Of a DNA stretch of 64,000 nucleotides, positions 24,031 to 35,396 are shown piece by piece. The DNA is from Ligustrum vulgare (Eukaryota; Streptophyta; Magnoliopsida; Lamiales; Oleaceae), in contig OY743171.1 of assembly GCA_963555705.1 (NCBI GenBank), forward strand, positions 16,119,352 through 16,183,351, in the 5' to 3' direction. Under the pieces are notes generated by a model. It worked only from the letters and a program-made list of their open reading frames with translations, did no database searches and was not told the origin of the DNA. Position 1 is the stretch's first letter, and each line of letters begins with the position of its first letter. The position numbers and the translations under genes are program-made.

Positions 24031-24514
24031 TTTTTCATATTTTAAGTTTAAACTAGTTTGTTCATTTTGTTAGTTTATAATTGAATTTATTGTTTATGAT
24101 TTAATCTGTTTATTGATTTTAATGAACTTATTAGTCTTGTTTGAATTACGAATTTAGATTATTGATTTTAAGTTAGTAGATTTATAAATTCAATTTTTAA
24201 ATTATTGAAGTTTTATTTAAATTATAGAATGTTAATTTTATTTTAGTAATGATTGTAAGATATTTATAAGTGAATTATTTGAGATGTTTTGCACTTGTTG
24301 GATGTTTTGGTGAGTTGAGATGATTATGTTGTGATGATATGGAGATAACAGCGTATATAGTGAATAATTAAAAGGCTAAAAATGTTTGAGATTTTAACAT
24401 GTTGAGGTTGAGTATTTTTAGACTAGATGATAATGTTGAAGTTTGACTGGACTTTTGTTTGAGTTTTGAATATGTTGAAGTTAAATATTTTAGTTTTATT
24501 GTGGCATTTTGATT

Positions 24515-24580
24515 TCCCCTACAGGCTAGTTAATTCCAATTTATAAGGGAAATTCTGTCAAAATTTTCGTAAGATTTTAT
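24515..24580 (+). repeat. Hairpin motif, occurrence 2
   Basis: CCCCTACAGG...TATAAGGGAAATTCTGTCAAAATTTT. The stem is partly decayed (CCCCTA against TAAGGG). It lies in a long intron of CACTA-II. Confidence 0.75.
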
Positions 24581-24940
24581 AAATAAAAATGTATAATAAA
24601 TTAAGGTAATTTCATTCGTATTAACACATGGTGAATATCTTGATATATGTGTCTTGAATTAGTTACAGATAAGTGATGATTGTGAGATATTTATAATTGA
24701 ATTATTTGAGAAATCTTGTACTTGTTGGATGTTTTGGTGAGTTGAGATTATTATGTTTTGTTGATTTGGAGATATGAGCATATATAGTGAATAATTAAGA
24801 TGCTAAATATCTTCGAGTTTTTAAAATGCTGAGGATGCATATTTTAGACTACATGATAACGTTGAAATTCGACTGGAGGACTGTTTGAGTTTTGAATATG
24901 TTGAAGTTAAATATTTTAGTTTTATTGTGGCATTTTGATT

Positions 24941-25000
24941 CCCCCTACAGGTTGGTTATGTCCAATTTGTAGCGGAGATTCTGTCAAAATATTTGTAAGA
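24941..25000 (+). repeat. Hairpin motif, occurrence 3
   Basis: CCCCTACAGG...TTGTAGCGGAGATTCTGTC. One stem mismatch; the twin at 51258 keeps CCCCTAC against GTAGGGG. The flanking 'tttagttttattgtggcattttgatt' context is shared with occurrence 2, so these two arose by local duplication. Confidence 0.75.
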
Positions 25001-25142
25001 TTTTATAAATAAAAATGTAAATAATAAATTAAGGTAATTTCATTCGTATTAACACATGATAAATATCTTGATATATGTGTCTTCAATTAGGTACGGATAA
25101 GTAATGATTGGGAGGTATTTATAAGTGAATTATTTGATATGT

Positions 25143-26516
25143 CATCTAACAGATGACCCCCACTCATTGATGATGCAACGTTACAACGTCTGGGTAATGA
25201 TTGTAAGATGTTACACTCTCTTGTCCTTACACTTCCTGTTGGTACAGACTACATCCAAGTGCCTCTAGACGCGAATGTGTTTTATCACACGGACGGTGAA
25301 AGTTTTTATGTTACGATCGACGACATCACCGACTTGCTCTCAATGAAATGGCTGAATGTATCTATCTTGCAAGTATTCATAATGTAAGATTCTGAACACA
25401 CATTTATGTCTTTCATTTAAATTTTCATTTTATTTTTATTCATTGGTTATTATTTTTAGGTTCCTTCATGGGTTGTGTGAGAAAATTGGTGTTCAGTCAA
25501 TTGGATTTATGTGTCCATCGCAGATTGCGTCGATCAAAGTTAAAACACATGTAGAAACTGTTGTGAGTTACATGGCTGAAACAATGAATACACTGAGATC
25601 CAAGCAATTCATTTTAGCGCCGTACTATCAGGAGTAAGATCATTATTATTGTTTATGTATTTCTTTAGTTATTTAAAGAATACTTACACATTCATAATAC
25701 GTAGGAATCATTGGGTGCTGCTTGCAATATGTTGTGAAGCTAATACTGTGTACTTCATAGATTCATCACAATCATGTAGGCGTAACATAGAAATCAAGCC
25801 ATCATTGAATATGTAAGTAATTATTGCAGTGTTCAAACTTTTGTGTTTAGTGCATTGTAGATAAGTTGGGTTACTTTCTTGGAATAATCGTAAAGAGTTT
25901 GAGGTGAAATTGATGTGTTTGTGTTGTGATTATGATAATTGTTAGGATAATTTTCAATAATATATAGGTATCTATACAGGTTGGTTACGTTCAATTTATA
26001 AGGGAGACTCTGGAAAAATTTATGTAAGAATTTTGAGTTTTATTATTATTTTTATAGCTTATTCATATTTATTGAAACTTTAGGGCCTTTCGAGCATTTT
26101 GGTCATTAGAGGCAAGAGGGCAACATCCAATGTAAATTGGAAAAAGATCTCGGTATGAAAACTAGAATTTTATAAGTTGCTACAAATTCTCAAATTAGTT
26201 TAATATATATTATTAATAGTAGTTTTAATTTGAAATATTCAAATTTCAGTGTCCTCAGAAACCTGGAGGACATGAGTGTGGCTATTATGTTATGAGAAAC
26301 ATGTTCGAGATAGTCACAGTCCATTTTCAACTTACTTCTCTACACGAGGTATAAGTTATTGATGATAGTTGTGTAATTATGATTTATGTAATTGTAATAA
26401 TAAATATTAATTCTTATTAATTATTTTTAGGCATTTCAAGAATTTTATTCAACAGAGGAAATTGACGAGGTTCAGAATTTATGGGCCAAATACTTCTTCG
26501 AAGAGTGCATGTAAAT
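25143..26516 (+). pseudogene. Ulp1-like protease ORF of CACTA-II, copy 1
   Basis: Exons at about 25143-25384, 25461-25634, 25705-25812, 26083-26152, 26251-26348 and 26432-26516 are bounded by GT-AG. The first begins ATGTCATCTAACAG and then has TGA where copy 2 has CGA. The catalytic signature is complete: NHWVLL (His), FIDS (Asp), CPQKP (Gln) and ECGYYV (Cys). Exon 4 appears out of frame. The final codons end ECM-stop. Length and exon order match the Ulp1 part of the larger CACTA ORF2, with the first exon homologous to 18776-19009. A SUMO-protease-like activity is a family expectation only. Confidence 0.78.
25971..26020 (+). repeat. Hairpin motif, occurrence 4
   Basis: TCTATACAGGTTGGTTACG...TATAAGGGAGACTCTGG, in the intron before the fourth Ulp1 exon, the same intron that holds occurrence 1 in the other CACTA family. 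The stem is weakened. Confidence 0.75.
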
Positions 26517-26740
26517 TTGGCTCATTTTTTGTTAACATGTACAAATTTTTTAACAATATTGTGAATACAAAATTAATTATTTCGAAATTCTGTTTATTGA
26601 GCTATTAAATTTTGTTTTGCATTCCTCGATTATTTATTTGTTTAAGATAATTAGTTGGTGTATGTGATTGTTATATAGTGTATCTATATTGAAAATATAA
26701 ATAAACGAATAATTTTTTTAAAAAAAAATTCTTACTGAAA

Positions 26741-26932
26741 GGCATCGGTTTTTGTCGAAAACCGACGCCTTTCGTCATATAAAAGGTATTGGTTGTTAAT
26801 TAATAACCGACGCCTTAAATTAATATAAGGCGTCGACGCCTTAAAGTATACAGTTTTAGCGTCACTACTATAGGCGTCTCCTGTACAACCGACGCCTTTT
26901 TCGCTTTACAACCGGCGCCTTTGACTCTTATT
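26741..26932 (+). repeat. Right subterminal repeats of CACTA-II, copy 1
   Basis: A series such as GGCATCGGTTTTTGTCGAAAACCGACGCC forms short hairpins up to the TIR. Units are 20-35 bp, in both orientations. Confidence 0.75.
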
Positions 26933-26941
26933 TTACTAGTG

Positions 26942-27650
26942 TGATCAAAATATTATTTGTAGGTGATATCAAATTTCCCCAATTCTACTGCCCATTTCAT
27001 CAACCGGCCAAACGTTTTAGGTTTTCTATAGGGTCTGACGAAGTGGAAGATTTGTTGTGTACTTCTAGTGCATGTTCAAGAAAGTAATGTCCTAATTTGA
27101 TTGAGCTCATGATCAATGTGTAGGCCAACTTTTCTATGGGTGCAAATCTTTTTTGCCCGTCTTTCAATGCTTAGATGATATAGTATATTAGGTGTTGGAT
27201 GCCTTCCACAGAGTCTTTACAATTACTATTCTCTTCTTTTTTTTTTTCCTTTGATAAGATATTTAGTCTGTTAAAATAAATGGATTTATACCAATGTAAA
27301 ATTGCTATTACTTATTAGAAGTAGATTTTATTTTGTGAAATTCGTGAAAATTTTGGGTTATATATATCTACTTGAGACCGAACAGAATATGGTGCATTGC
27401 ATTGAACATTAGGTCACTCTTCTAGTTTGTCAAATTTGTCTGATGCTTCTTTCCGTGATGAGCAAAATATTCGGCTATGAATTCTACTAGGGCTTGTCCT
27501 TTGATTGCTTCCTCGATTGGTAGGTGCTGTAAAATTAATTCTCCAATCCCACAACCCATTTCATTGACCTTCCGCACATTTCAGGCTTGTGTAAGGTCTG
27601 ACGAAGTGGAAGATTTATTGAGTACTTTTGTGTTGGTCAATGTTCACTGA
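26942..27650 (-). pseudogene. Gypsy RNase H/connection scraps (unit 1)
   Basis: Minus-strand reading gives pieces such as MKWAVELG-like and KGQALVEFIAEYFA-like sequence, typical of the RNase H region and RNase H-integrase spacer of Tat-type gypsy pol. The pieces occur twice (26945-27090 and 27470-27640) around a block repeated from 22900-23250. No continuous frame survives. Confidence 0.6.
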
Positions 27651-29152
27651 TATCTCGTGATGCGAGATATCCCCGCAAGTGTACAAGTCATGAGAAGTAA
27701 TATAGTTGACCTTAGAGTTCGGATTATCATCCCACAGAGACTGCTATTAATTACCGAAATATTTTAGTTCGAAACTTTATTTGAACGAACAAATGAATTT
27801 GAGGTTTTAAACTAAAACTAAACAATTAAACTAATAAATTTAAAATTGCAGAAATGTTTTGTTTTCAAAGAAGATTGTAAAATAGTTGGAATTCACGAAT
27901 TCACATAGACGATTAAATCAATTCCAATTCCAGATTTTATTTTCTAAATATGCGTTCGATCGAATTCACTAATTCAAATTGAGATTCCTCTCTCGAGTTT
28001 AAATCTTTCTACCTAAATAAGTCAACATTGTATCTCTACAGCGGGTCTGAATATTCCTTACCTAGATGCATTACACACAAGAATTCACATACGATCGCAC
28101 TAATCACAAGAGTATATCTCTATCTCTCGTTCAATTACCGGATTTACTACCCAGATCTATGTTATTAACTCACCTCTCGGATTATGGAAATAACACACAA
28201 AATCATGAAAGAGTGGCCAGTTCATTCACGCATTAAACACAATAATAAATCAACACATGCATTGAAGTGTTAAAACAAGGAATATGGAATTAAAATAATT
28301 AACTAGGCTACATCGTTCATCCCAACATTAAAATTAGTTACACATCATTATGAAATAACAAAAAAAGTAAAAATAAACGTTCATTGAAAAACAATATAAA
28401 GAATGAAAATCTTGCACCAAGTTTTTATTCTTCAATTGTCTTCAATTTGCGTCCCTCTGCAATGCTTGAATCTCCAAGGAATTGATGATGAAATCTCTGT
28501 TGTTGCTCGTTCTATGGAGAGGCAAAGGTCCTATTTTCGTGCCTAATGAGTTGTATTTATAGGTTTTTGGAGAAAACCTAGGTAAAAAAGCCCAAAGCCT
28601 GTTAAAAATCACGAGAAAAATCTGATCTGCGGCCCAGTCTAATAACTGCGCTATCGCTCAGGCACATTTCCGGCGATCGCGTGGTAATGCCTTTTAGCCT
28701 CGGGTTATGATTTTGCACCTTCGTGCGATCGCGTGGTAATTGTCTAGTGATCGCGATTTCCATCTTTCCTCAGATGTGTAAGTTGGCCCCCGACTTTTAA
28801 TTGAACCTTCAATCCCCAACTTTCAATTGTTGCGATTTAGTCCCCAAACTTTATATTCTTCTTGAATTTATCAATTAAGCTCTCAATTCCTTCAATTGGG
28901 ACCTCCAACCTCTGATTTGTTCACTTGAGCACCATGGACTTTCCCGGTTGATGTCACATATCTCTCACTCACTTAATTAAGCTCCAATTACCATCCAATA
29001 TTGTTGTTTTTACATTAATTGCTTCATTCTTCTTTGATTGGGACATTTTCTGAAAAGTAAACAAATAAACACAAATTAAGGAGCATATATTCTAAAACGA
29101 CAATAATTTCTTCTAATTTAGACATACAGATAAGTGTATAAAACACACTTAT
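27651..29152. mobile_element. Unclassified 1.5-kb repeat with palindromic ends, copy 1
   Basis: It is inserted in gypsy sequence. The left end carries GATATCTCGTGATGCGAGATATC, a hairpin; the right end carries GATAAGTGTATAAAACACACTTATC, also a hairpin. No coding region is seen. It holds a segment with GATCGCGTGGTAAT repeated near 28676 and 28726, and runs of 'ccccaactttcaattg' type. A second copy is at 53981-55481. It could be a non-autonomous LTR-type element or another non-coding transposon; I cannot classify it. Confidence 0.55.
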
Positions 29153-29267
29153 CAGCCAACTTTCCCATAGGTGCATATATATCTTAGTCCCGCGTCATTA
29201 AATCCTTAGCTGATCTATCACTTACGACGTATGCTCCTCATCTGGTTTGTACACGAGGATCTGACTT
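29153..29267 (-). pseudogene. Gypsy pol scrap with deletion join (unit 1)
   Basis: Minus-strand gypsy sequence (RT/RNase H region) continues from the insertion edge to about 29217, then jumps at CTGAT to RT sequence equivalent to 57364 in unit 2. About 1.8 kb present in unit 2 is missing here. Confidence 0.55.
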
Positions 29268-30315
29268 TAGGCGTCGGTTCTTATTTAAAACCGACGCGAG
29301 AAACCTTTATATTTTCCCCGCGTAACATTCATAACTTCACTCTCGCGCCTCACTCTCTCTCTCTTCTTTGGTCTCTCTCTCTTTTTCCTCCACTCTCCAC
29401 CATCGACCCCTACCACCACCGAGCCGCCACCCGCGACGTGCCTCCACCATCGCCGCCACCTCCACTGCCCGGCGCCACCTCTGACCACCACCTCCTCCTT
29501 CATTGTAAGATCCACTTCGATTCTCATGTGTGTATATATGTATGTATATGTATGTGATACATATATATATGTGCGTGTATATATGTGCATGTGTGTGTGT
29601 GTGTGTGTGTCTATATATATATATATGTTAGGATAAGTTTATTGATTAAATGTTAATATGTATATATTTATATTTGTTAGTGTGTATATATGATAATATA
29701 TGTATATAAATGTGTTAATTACAAGTTAATATATATAAATGTGTTAATTAAATCTTAATATATATAATTTTTATGTTAAATTTATATTGTTGATTTTAAG
29801 TTAGTTGATAGATACATTGTAATATTTTAATTATTGGAGTTGAAATTATGATATATTAAGTTATGAAATCTTGGCTTGACTTTTTAGGAATTGGGAATGG
29901 ATTTTGGATTAAACTTTGAGTTGTTGATGATGTTGAAGTTTGATTGGAGTTGTATTTGATTTTTGAATATGTCGAGGTTGAACATTTTGGTTTATTGTGG
30001 CATTTTGATTCTTCCTACAGGTTGGCTAAGTCCAATTTATAGGGGAGGTTCTGTCAAAATTTTAATAGAATTTTGTAAATAAAAAATGAAAATTATAGTT
30101 TAAAGTGATTTTCACTATTACAGAATTGACCATACTAAATAAATAATTACATAAAACATAATCATTGTAATAAAATTACGAAGTTTTCAACCTAAAAAAG
30201 TATCGTATTTGATTTCAAATATTAATATATAGTTGGTTTAAGGATGTGTCATGAAAAATATTAAATCAAAACTAATAAATTTTTTTAATTATATCTTCAC
30301 ATATAGGTCATTGAT
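29268..30315 (+). mobile_element. 5' leader of tnp2 CACTA (unit 1)
   Basis: It starts with one subterminal-type hairpin (GGCGTCGGTTCTT...AACCGACGC) and no CACTA terminus, so the true end is lost. A CT-rich then C-rich leader follows (29340-29505), with a splice donor near 29505 and a long AT-rich intron with TA/TG runs up to the ATG at 30316. The leader type matches CACTA-II, so the two families are related. Confidence 0.65.
30011..30075 (+). repeat. Hairpin motif, occurrence 5
   Basis: TTCCTACAGGTTGGCTAAG...TATAGGGGAGGTTCTGTC. The stem has T opposite G, pairs that are allowed in RNA. It sits in the first intron, upstream of tnp2. Confidence 0.8.
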
Positions 30316-33290
30316 ATGGATCGGGGTTGGATGTATGGCAGATGTAATAGACATGAATATGTAAAAAGTGTTGAAGAGTTTATGAAATGTGCGGATGAAA
30401 TCAAGAGAAAGAAAGGTGAAACAATGATTTTGTGTCCTTGTTACGGTTGTAGGAATTTGAGAAAGTTTCGTAGTTTTAATCAAGTGGAGAGTCATTTGAT
30501 TTGTCGTGGGTTTAAGGAAGGTTATACACAATAGACATGGCATGGTGAGAGTATGCTTCCCAGGATGAGCACTGGTGACGATGTTGGTGATCAGCATCAG
30601 AATAATTCAAGCAATATTTGTGAGAATGATTTGGAAAATGACGAGAATGATATGGCAGATGAAATGATGCGTGATATACAAGGGGAACACATTGAAAAGT
30701 CTCATGTATTAGAAAACTTGTTCAACGATTCTGAGAAGCCTCTGTTTTTTGGTTGTAATAAATTCACTAAATTGTCTGTTGTACTAAAATTGTATAACTT
30801 GAAAGCAAGCAATAGGTGGAGTGATAAGAGATTCACGGAATTATTGGGACTATTACGAGAGATGCTTCTGGAAGATAACGAACTTCCTAGTTCAATCTAC
30901 GAGGCAAAATAAATTGTTGTGCCCGATGGGTATGGAGATTGAGAGGATACATGCATGTCCAAATGATTGTTTACTGTATCAAAATGATTACAAGGACTTG
31001 CGTCTTTGTCAAAAGTGTGGGGCATCACGATATAAGCGAAAGAACGTGAATGATAATTGTGGTGATAAGAAAATACCTCCAGCAAAGGTGTTATGGTATT
31101 TACCTGTAATACCAAGATTTAAACGTTTGTTTGTCAATACAAAGGATGCAAAGAACTTGCGGTGGCATGCCGAAGAGAGAAAAGAAGATGGAAAACTAAG
31201 ACACATGGCGATTCTCCTCAATGGAGGAATATTAACAGGTTGTTTCCCGAGTTTGGGGGCAAAGATAGAAATCTTAGGCTGGGACTATGTACTGATGGGA
31301 TGAACCCACATGGTAATATGAGTAGTCGACATAGTACTTGGCCGGTTCTTTTGACGATTTAAAATCTTCCTCCTTGGTTATGTATGAAGCGCAAGTATAT
31401 CATGTTATCTTTGTTAATATCAGGGCCCAAACAACCGGGGAATGACATAGATGTTTATCTAGTCCCACTAATTGAAGATATCAAACTGTTGTGGGATGAA
31501 GACATGTCTGTATTTGATGCATATAATCAGATGAATTTCACCTTACGTGCTATGATATTTTGCACCGTAAATCATTTTCCAACTTATGGTAACTTGTCGG
31601 GTTATACTAACAAAGGACCTAAAGCATGTCCCGTTTGTGAAGAAGACATGATTGATCTTTGGTTGAAAAACTGCAAGAAAAATGTCTTTATGAGTCATAG
31701 AAGATTTCTCCCTACTGACCACCCTTATCGCAAGAAGAAAAAACCATTCAATGGAAAAATCGAGGCTCGAACAGCTCGCTTACCATTAACAGGAGGTGAG
31801 ATATATGAACGAGTTAAAAATTTTGATGTTTCATTTGGAAAAACGTTTAAGCCTCCTCAGAAGAGTCTTTGGAAGAAAAGGTCCATATGCTGGAATCTAC
31901 CTTATTGGCAACACTTATCTGTAAGGCATTGTCTTGATGTAATGCACGTGAAGAAAAAGTATTTTTGATAGCATCATTGGGACATTGTTGAACATTCCAA
32001 GAATGACGAAAGATGGTATTAAAGTCAGGAAGGACATGGTAGAAATGGGGATAAGGGATCAATTAGTACCGCAAGAGTCGGAAAAGGGTACTTATTTACC
32101 CCCAGCTTGCTATACTTTTTCGAGAAAAGAGAAAACAAGTTTTTTTGAGTTGCTGCATGCTATTAAGGTTCAATCTGGGTACTCATCAAACATTAAAAGT
32201 CTTGTGTCGATGAAGGACTTATAATTGGTTGGTATGAAGTCTCATGATTGTCATGTCTTAAAGCAACAATTGTTACCAGTTGCAATTCGAGGCATTCTCC
32301 CAAAACATGTTAGACAAGTCATTATAAAACTTTTTTTTTCTTCAATGCAATTTGCAGCAAATTGTTGACCCGGAGGCGTTGGATGATTTGCAGGCCGATA
32401 TTGTTATCACTCTATGTCAATTTGAAATGTATTTTCTGCCATCATTTTATGACGTTATGGTGCACTTACTTGTTCACTTAGTGAGAGAAATTAAGATTTG
32501 AGGTCCAGTATTCTTGAGGTATATGTATCCATTTGAGTGATACATGGGTATATTGAAATGATATGTGAGAAATCGATTTCGACCTGAAGGTAAAGGTACT
32601 ATTGGATGCAAGTCAATCGTCCCCAATGTTGAATTGCGAGATAAAGCACACCTCCTTGTATTACAACACCTTCCTGAAGTTCATCCATATTTGGACGAGC
32701 ATATGTCCATCATAAGGCAGTAAAATCCTTCAAAAGTTGAAAGGTGGATAACTAATGAACATTATCATTCATTTGCAAAATGGTTCAAAGATAAAGTCAT
32801 GAAAGAATTGTCACAAACATCGAATACCATTGTTGAAACGGTAAAGTGGTTAGCTTATGGTCCTAGCACGATTGTGAGGTCATATGAAGCATATGACATT
32901 AATGGGTATACGTTTTACACTAAACGTCAAGATGATAAGAGTGCGGTGCAAAACAGTGGAGTGACGCAAGTAGCACTATTAAGAGATTTTTCAAATGCTA
33001 AAGATACCATGCCAGTAGTTGCCTCGATGTCCTATTATGGTATCATTAAAGATATTTGGGAACTTGGTTATTCAAGTTTCCTCTCTTCCAATGTAAATGG
33101 GTTGATAACCGACGGGGTGTTCGGGTGGATGAATTAGGATTCACTATGGTGGATTTCAGACGATTGGGTTATCTAGACGAGCTATTCATACTTGCATCAC
33201 AAGCCAAACAGGTATTTTATGTTCTTGATCTTTCCGATACTAAGTGGTCAGTCGTCCTTCAAGGTAAGAGACGCATTGTTGGGATTTAAC
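30316..33290 (+). pseudogene. CACTA ORF1: transposase-associated domain, tnp2, DUF4218, DUF4216 (copy 2)
   Basis: The transposase-associated domain (PF13963 type; MDRGWMYGRC, with a Cys-rich CPCYGC) is at 30316-30534 and ends in TAG, shared with copy 3. tnp2 follows at 30553-31968 in shifting frames: an extra A near 30907, a lost T near 31210 and a stop near 31360. DUF4218 covers about 31928-32620, with a stop near 32222 and the shared TGA at 32538-32540. The DUF4216-type FPLFQCKWVDN lies near 33068. An internal deletion at about 33288 joins this exon to ORF2 sequence just before the second Ulp1 exon. This is the transposase gene, thoroughly inactivated. Confidence 0.9.
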
Positions 33291-33393
33291 CAAATTTGAA
33301 TGATAGGATATTTAAAGTTGTATTTACACGTTCATAATACGTAGAAATCACTGGATGTTGCAAGTTATTTCTCTTGAGAAGAATATGGTGTAC
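33291..33393 (+). pseudogene. Ulp1 exon remnant at the unit 1/unit 2 junction
   Basis: The sequence matches 19290-19391: intron end, NHx exon start, break at GTAC. All of ORF2 upstream is deleted in this unit. Confidence 0.8.
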
Positions 33394-34350
33394 AGTCCTT
33401 TTAGCAAAACATAATATTAAATGTTTAATTAAAAAAAAAAGGCGTTTCATTTTCTTTCCCAACTAGGCTTCGTGGGAAAATCATCTGGGCAGAGGTAACC
33501 TTTTTTATTATTATTAAAGAGTGACATTTTCTTTCATTGTTGGATTCTTTTTTTATTTTTTTTATTTTTCATAATAATTATAATAATCACACTGCTTTAG
33601 TTTATTTGTTTTGGCTGGAACAGATAAAGTGCACGTTAAAGTTATAGAAGTTTTTCAAGGGAGACTTGATCTTTGAAATAACATTTCTGCAATCAGAAAC
33701 TTGTGTCAAAATGGTAAGACCTGTGCCATTTCACTTTGTATATATTTGTTTTTATTTCGACGTGGATTGTAAATTTAGGATTTTATTAATTAATTTAATG
33801 TGTATAATTTGATCTAATACTCATTAAAAAATTTGAGGTGTATGTGCCTTCCTTTGGAATTTTGTATTGGAGTTTCAATATGTCTTCCTTATTTTTTCAC
33901 ATGTTGGATATATAGCATGACAATGTGACATATGTCCTTTTCTTTTCAATTGTAAGAATCGTAATTTATGTCATTGATTGTTTGTGAATATCATATCCTG
34001 AGGGAATTTGAATGATCCATTAAGACTAGCTTTGCGCAATGCTTTTAAATGTTGGCCTGTTTGCCACGTGAACACGGTGTTATTTGATCTTGGTAAGAAC
34101 ATAAATGAGATCAATATGACGAAAGAATTTGAAAATATGCAATTCTCACCTAATATTAGTTCACGTGGAGGAATTATTTTTTATAGCTTATGCCCCGTTT
34201 AATTATATCTCATACCTTGTGTACATTTATCTGATGTGTTGGGGAATAATTCCATTTTTGACCTTTCAAAAAAATTGTCCACGTGTTATTTTTGTGTCAG
34301 ACGTTGCTTATTCATGGGATAAAGTTTTATAACATATAGTTATTGGGATA
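33394..34350 (+). repeat. Fragment F, copy 3 (unit 2)
   Basis: Same extent and break as copy 2, including the 64-codon frame at 34008-34202. It ends at TTATTGGGATA where the Tat LTR starts. Confidence 0.8.
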
Positions 34351-35285
34351 TGATGCTGTCAAAAATCTTAACCTTGACGTGGTAGGATCTGATGATATTT
34401 GATTGCTGGAAAAGATCGATGAACTCGCCTTGGATGACCTACAAAAAAGGCGAGGACGATTCTCCCCGTCGCCCCTCCGGTGTGAGAATTAGTTTTCTGG
34501 AAAAAGATAGGGAGAATATATAACTAGAATGTATGTAAAGAATTGCGAATGAATATATGTGATCAAAGGAGCTGTATTTATAGGGCTGAAAAAGCCCATA
34601 ACTTCCTTTTTTAAAGGAAGGAGTCCTTTTCGCTATATACCATTTGGGAGGAGTTCTAATCTTATAAGAATTGTAATTCCTCTTTTTTAGGATGATTCCT
34701 TATAGGTTATGTTTTATTCCGAGGGCCCAAGAAGGTAGCCCATTGATAAAGCCCATAAACGGTGAACACCCGGAATCCCGAAGTGGCTGGGCTAGACCGG
34801 GCATGCTTCCCACTATGGATACATGACTTGATTAAGTTGGGCATTTCTGGGCTGGGATGGTCATAAGGTCGAGCATACACCCCCGCCTGAGAAAACCTAT
34901 AAAAGATTAGCTAGCTAGCCGAGATTGACAAAGCCCGGGATATAAGGCCGACCTGTTTATCGAGATGGGCCGACCTGGTGCGCTCCCTTCATAGGTCCAT
35001 ACTGACAATCTCGGAAAATTGCCCGATCAATGGCCCCCGTGCATCAGGGATCGGAGATTGATGCCTGAATGCAATTAACTCCTGAAAGTTGTCACCTTTA
35101 TTAATCACATGTTTTGCCAACTGTTTTGTCCTTTGTTTTACGCATCATCATTAATACCACACTACTGGATTGCTGCCACGTGTCAAAATGAGTGGCCGGA
35201 TTTCAAAAAATTTCCCGCCTTTTTCCTCTTATATATATGTGGTCCCTATCCTCTCATTCTTTTCACTTTGCAATTTTAGTAAAAA
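34351..35285 (-). mobile_element. LTR of the Tat element (unit 2)
   Basis: It begins TGATGCTGTCAAAAATC at 34351, the same insertion point as in unit 1. It has a 58-bp segment (about 34429-34487) missing from unit 1. By orientation of pol (minus strand) this is the 3' LTR. Its inner edge is uncertain; a pyrimidine-rich stretch on the plus strand between 35215 and 35370 could hold the polypurine tract in complement. Confidence 0.6.
35230..35238 (+). promoter_or_regulatory. Candidate TATA box upstream of the Tat antisense ORF
   Basis: TATATATAT lies 159 bp upstream of the ATG at 35397 on the same strand and is conserved in unit 1 (near 21186). It could drive the antisense ORF from the LTR edge. 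Motif and position only. Confidence 0.3.
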
Positions 35286-35396
35286 CCAGACAAATCCTCG
35301 AGCGCCTAACACGAGCTAAAAATTCCAAGCACGACCTTTAGGTAATCTCGACCTCTCCCGACGTTAATTTTATTCCGTAATTTACTCGTTAGGAAA

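Larger units (their letters stand above)
23255..26941 (+). mobile_element. CACTA-II element, copy 1 (no transposase, Ulp1-like ORF)
   Basis: It is 3687 bp, with left end CACTGGTACAAAA and right end ACTAGTG. The twin copy has CACTAGTACAA and TTGTACTAGTG, which are perfect inverses over 11 bp. The adjacent triplets TGG and TGA are a near match for the 3-bp target duplication. Subterminal GGCGTCGG-type inverted repeats occupy both ends. Inside are a GC-rich leader, an intron carrying three hairpin motifs, and ORF2/Ulp1 exons. No tnp2 is present, so it depends on another element and is probably an internal-deletion derivative. Confidence 0.85.

Noticed and set aside
23575..24056. Several overlapping frames on both strands (also 47062-47463)
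   Set aside because: They come from C-rich composition of a CACTA leader, have low-complexity Pro/Ser/Arg products and no motifs.
24030..24500. Possible miRNA or foldback locus in the AT-rich intron
   Set aside because: Apparent pairing is of low-complexity T/A runs. Only the separate hairpin motif shows conserved arms.
27651..29152. Helitron, because of the hairpin near the right end
   Set aside because: No CTRR end directly after the hairpin, no TC start, no Rep/helicase sequence.
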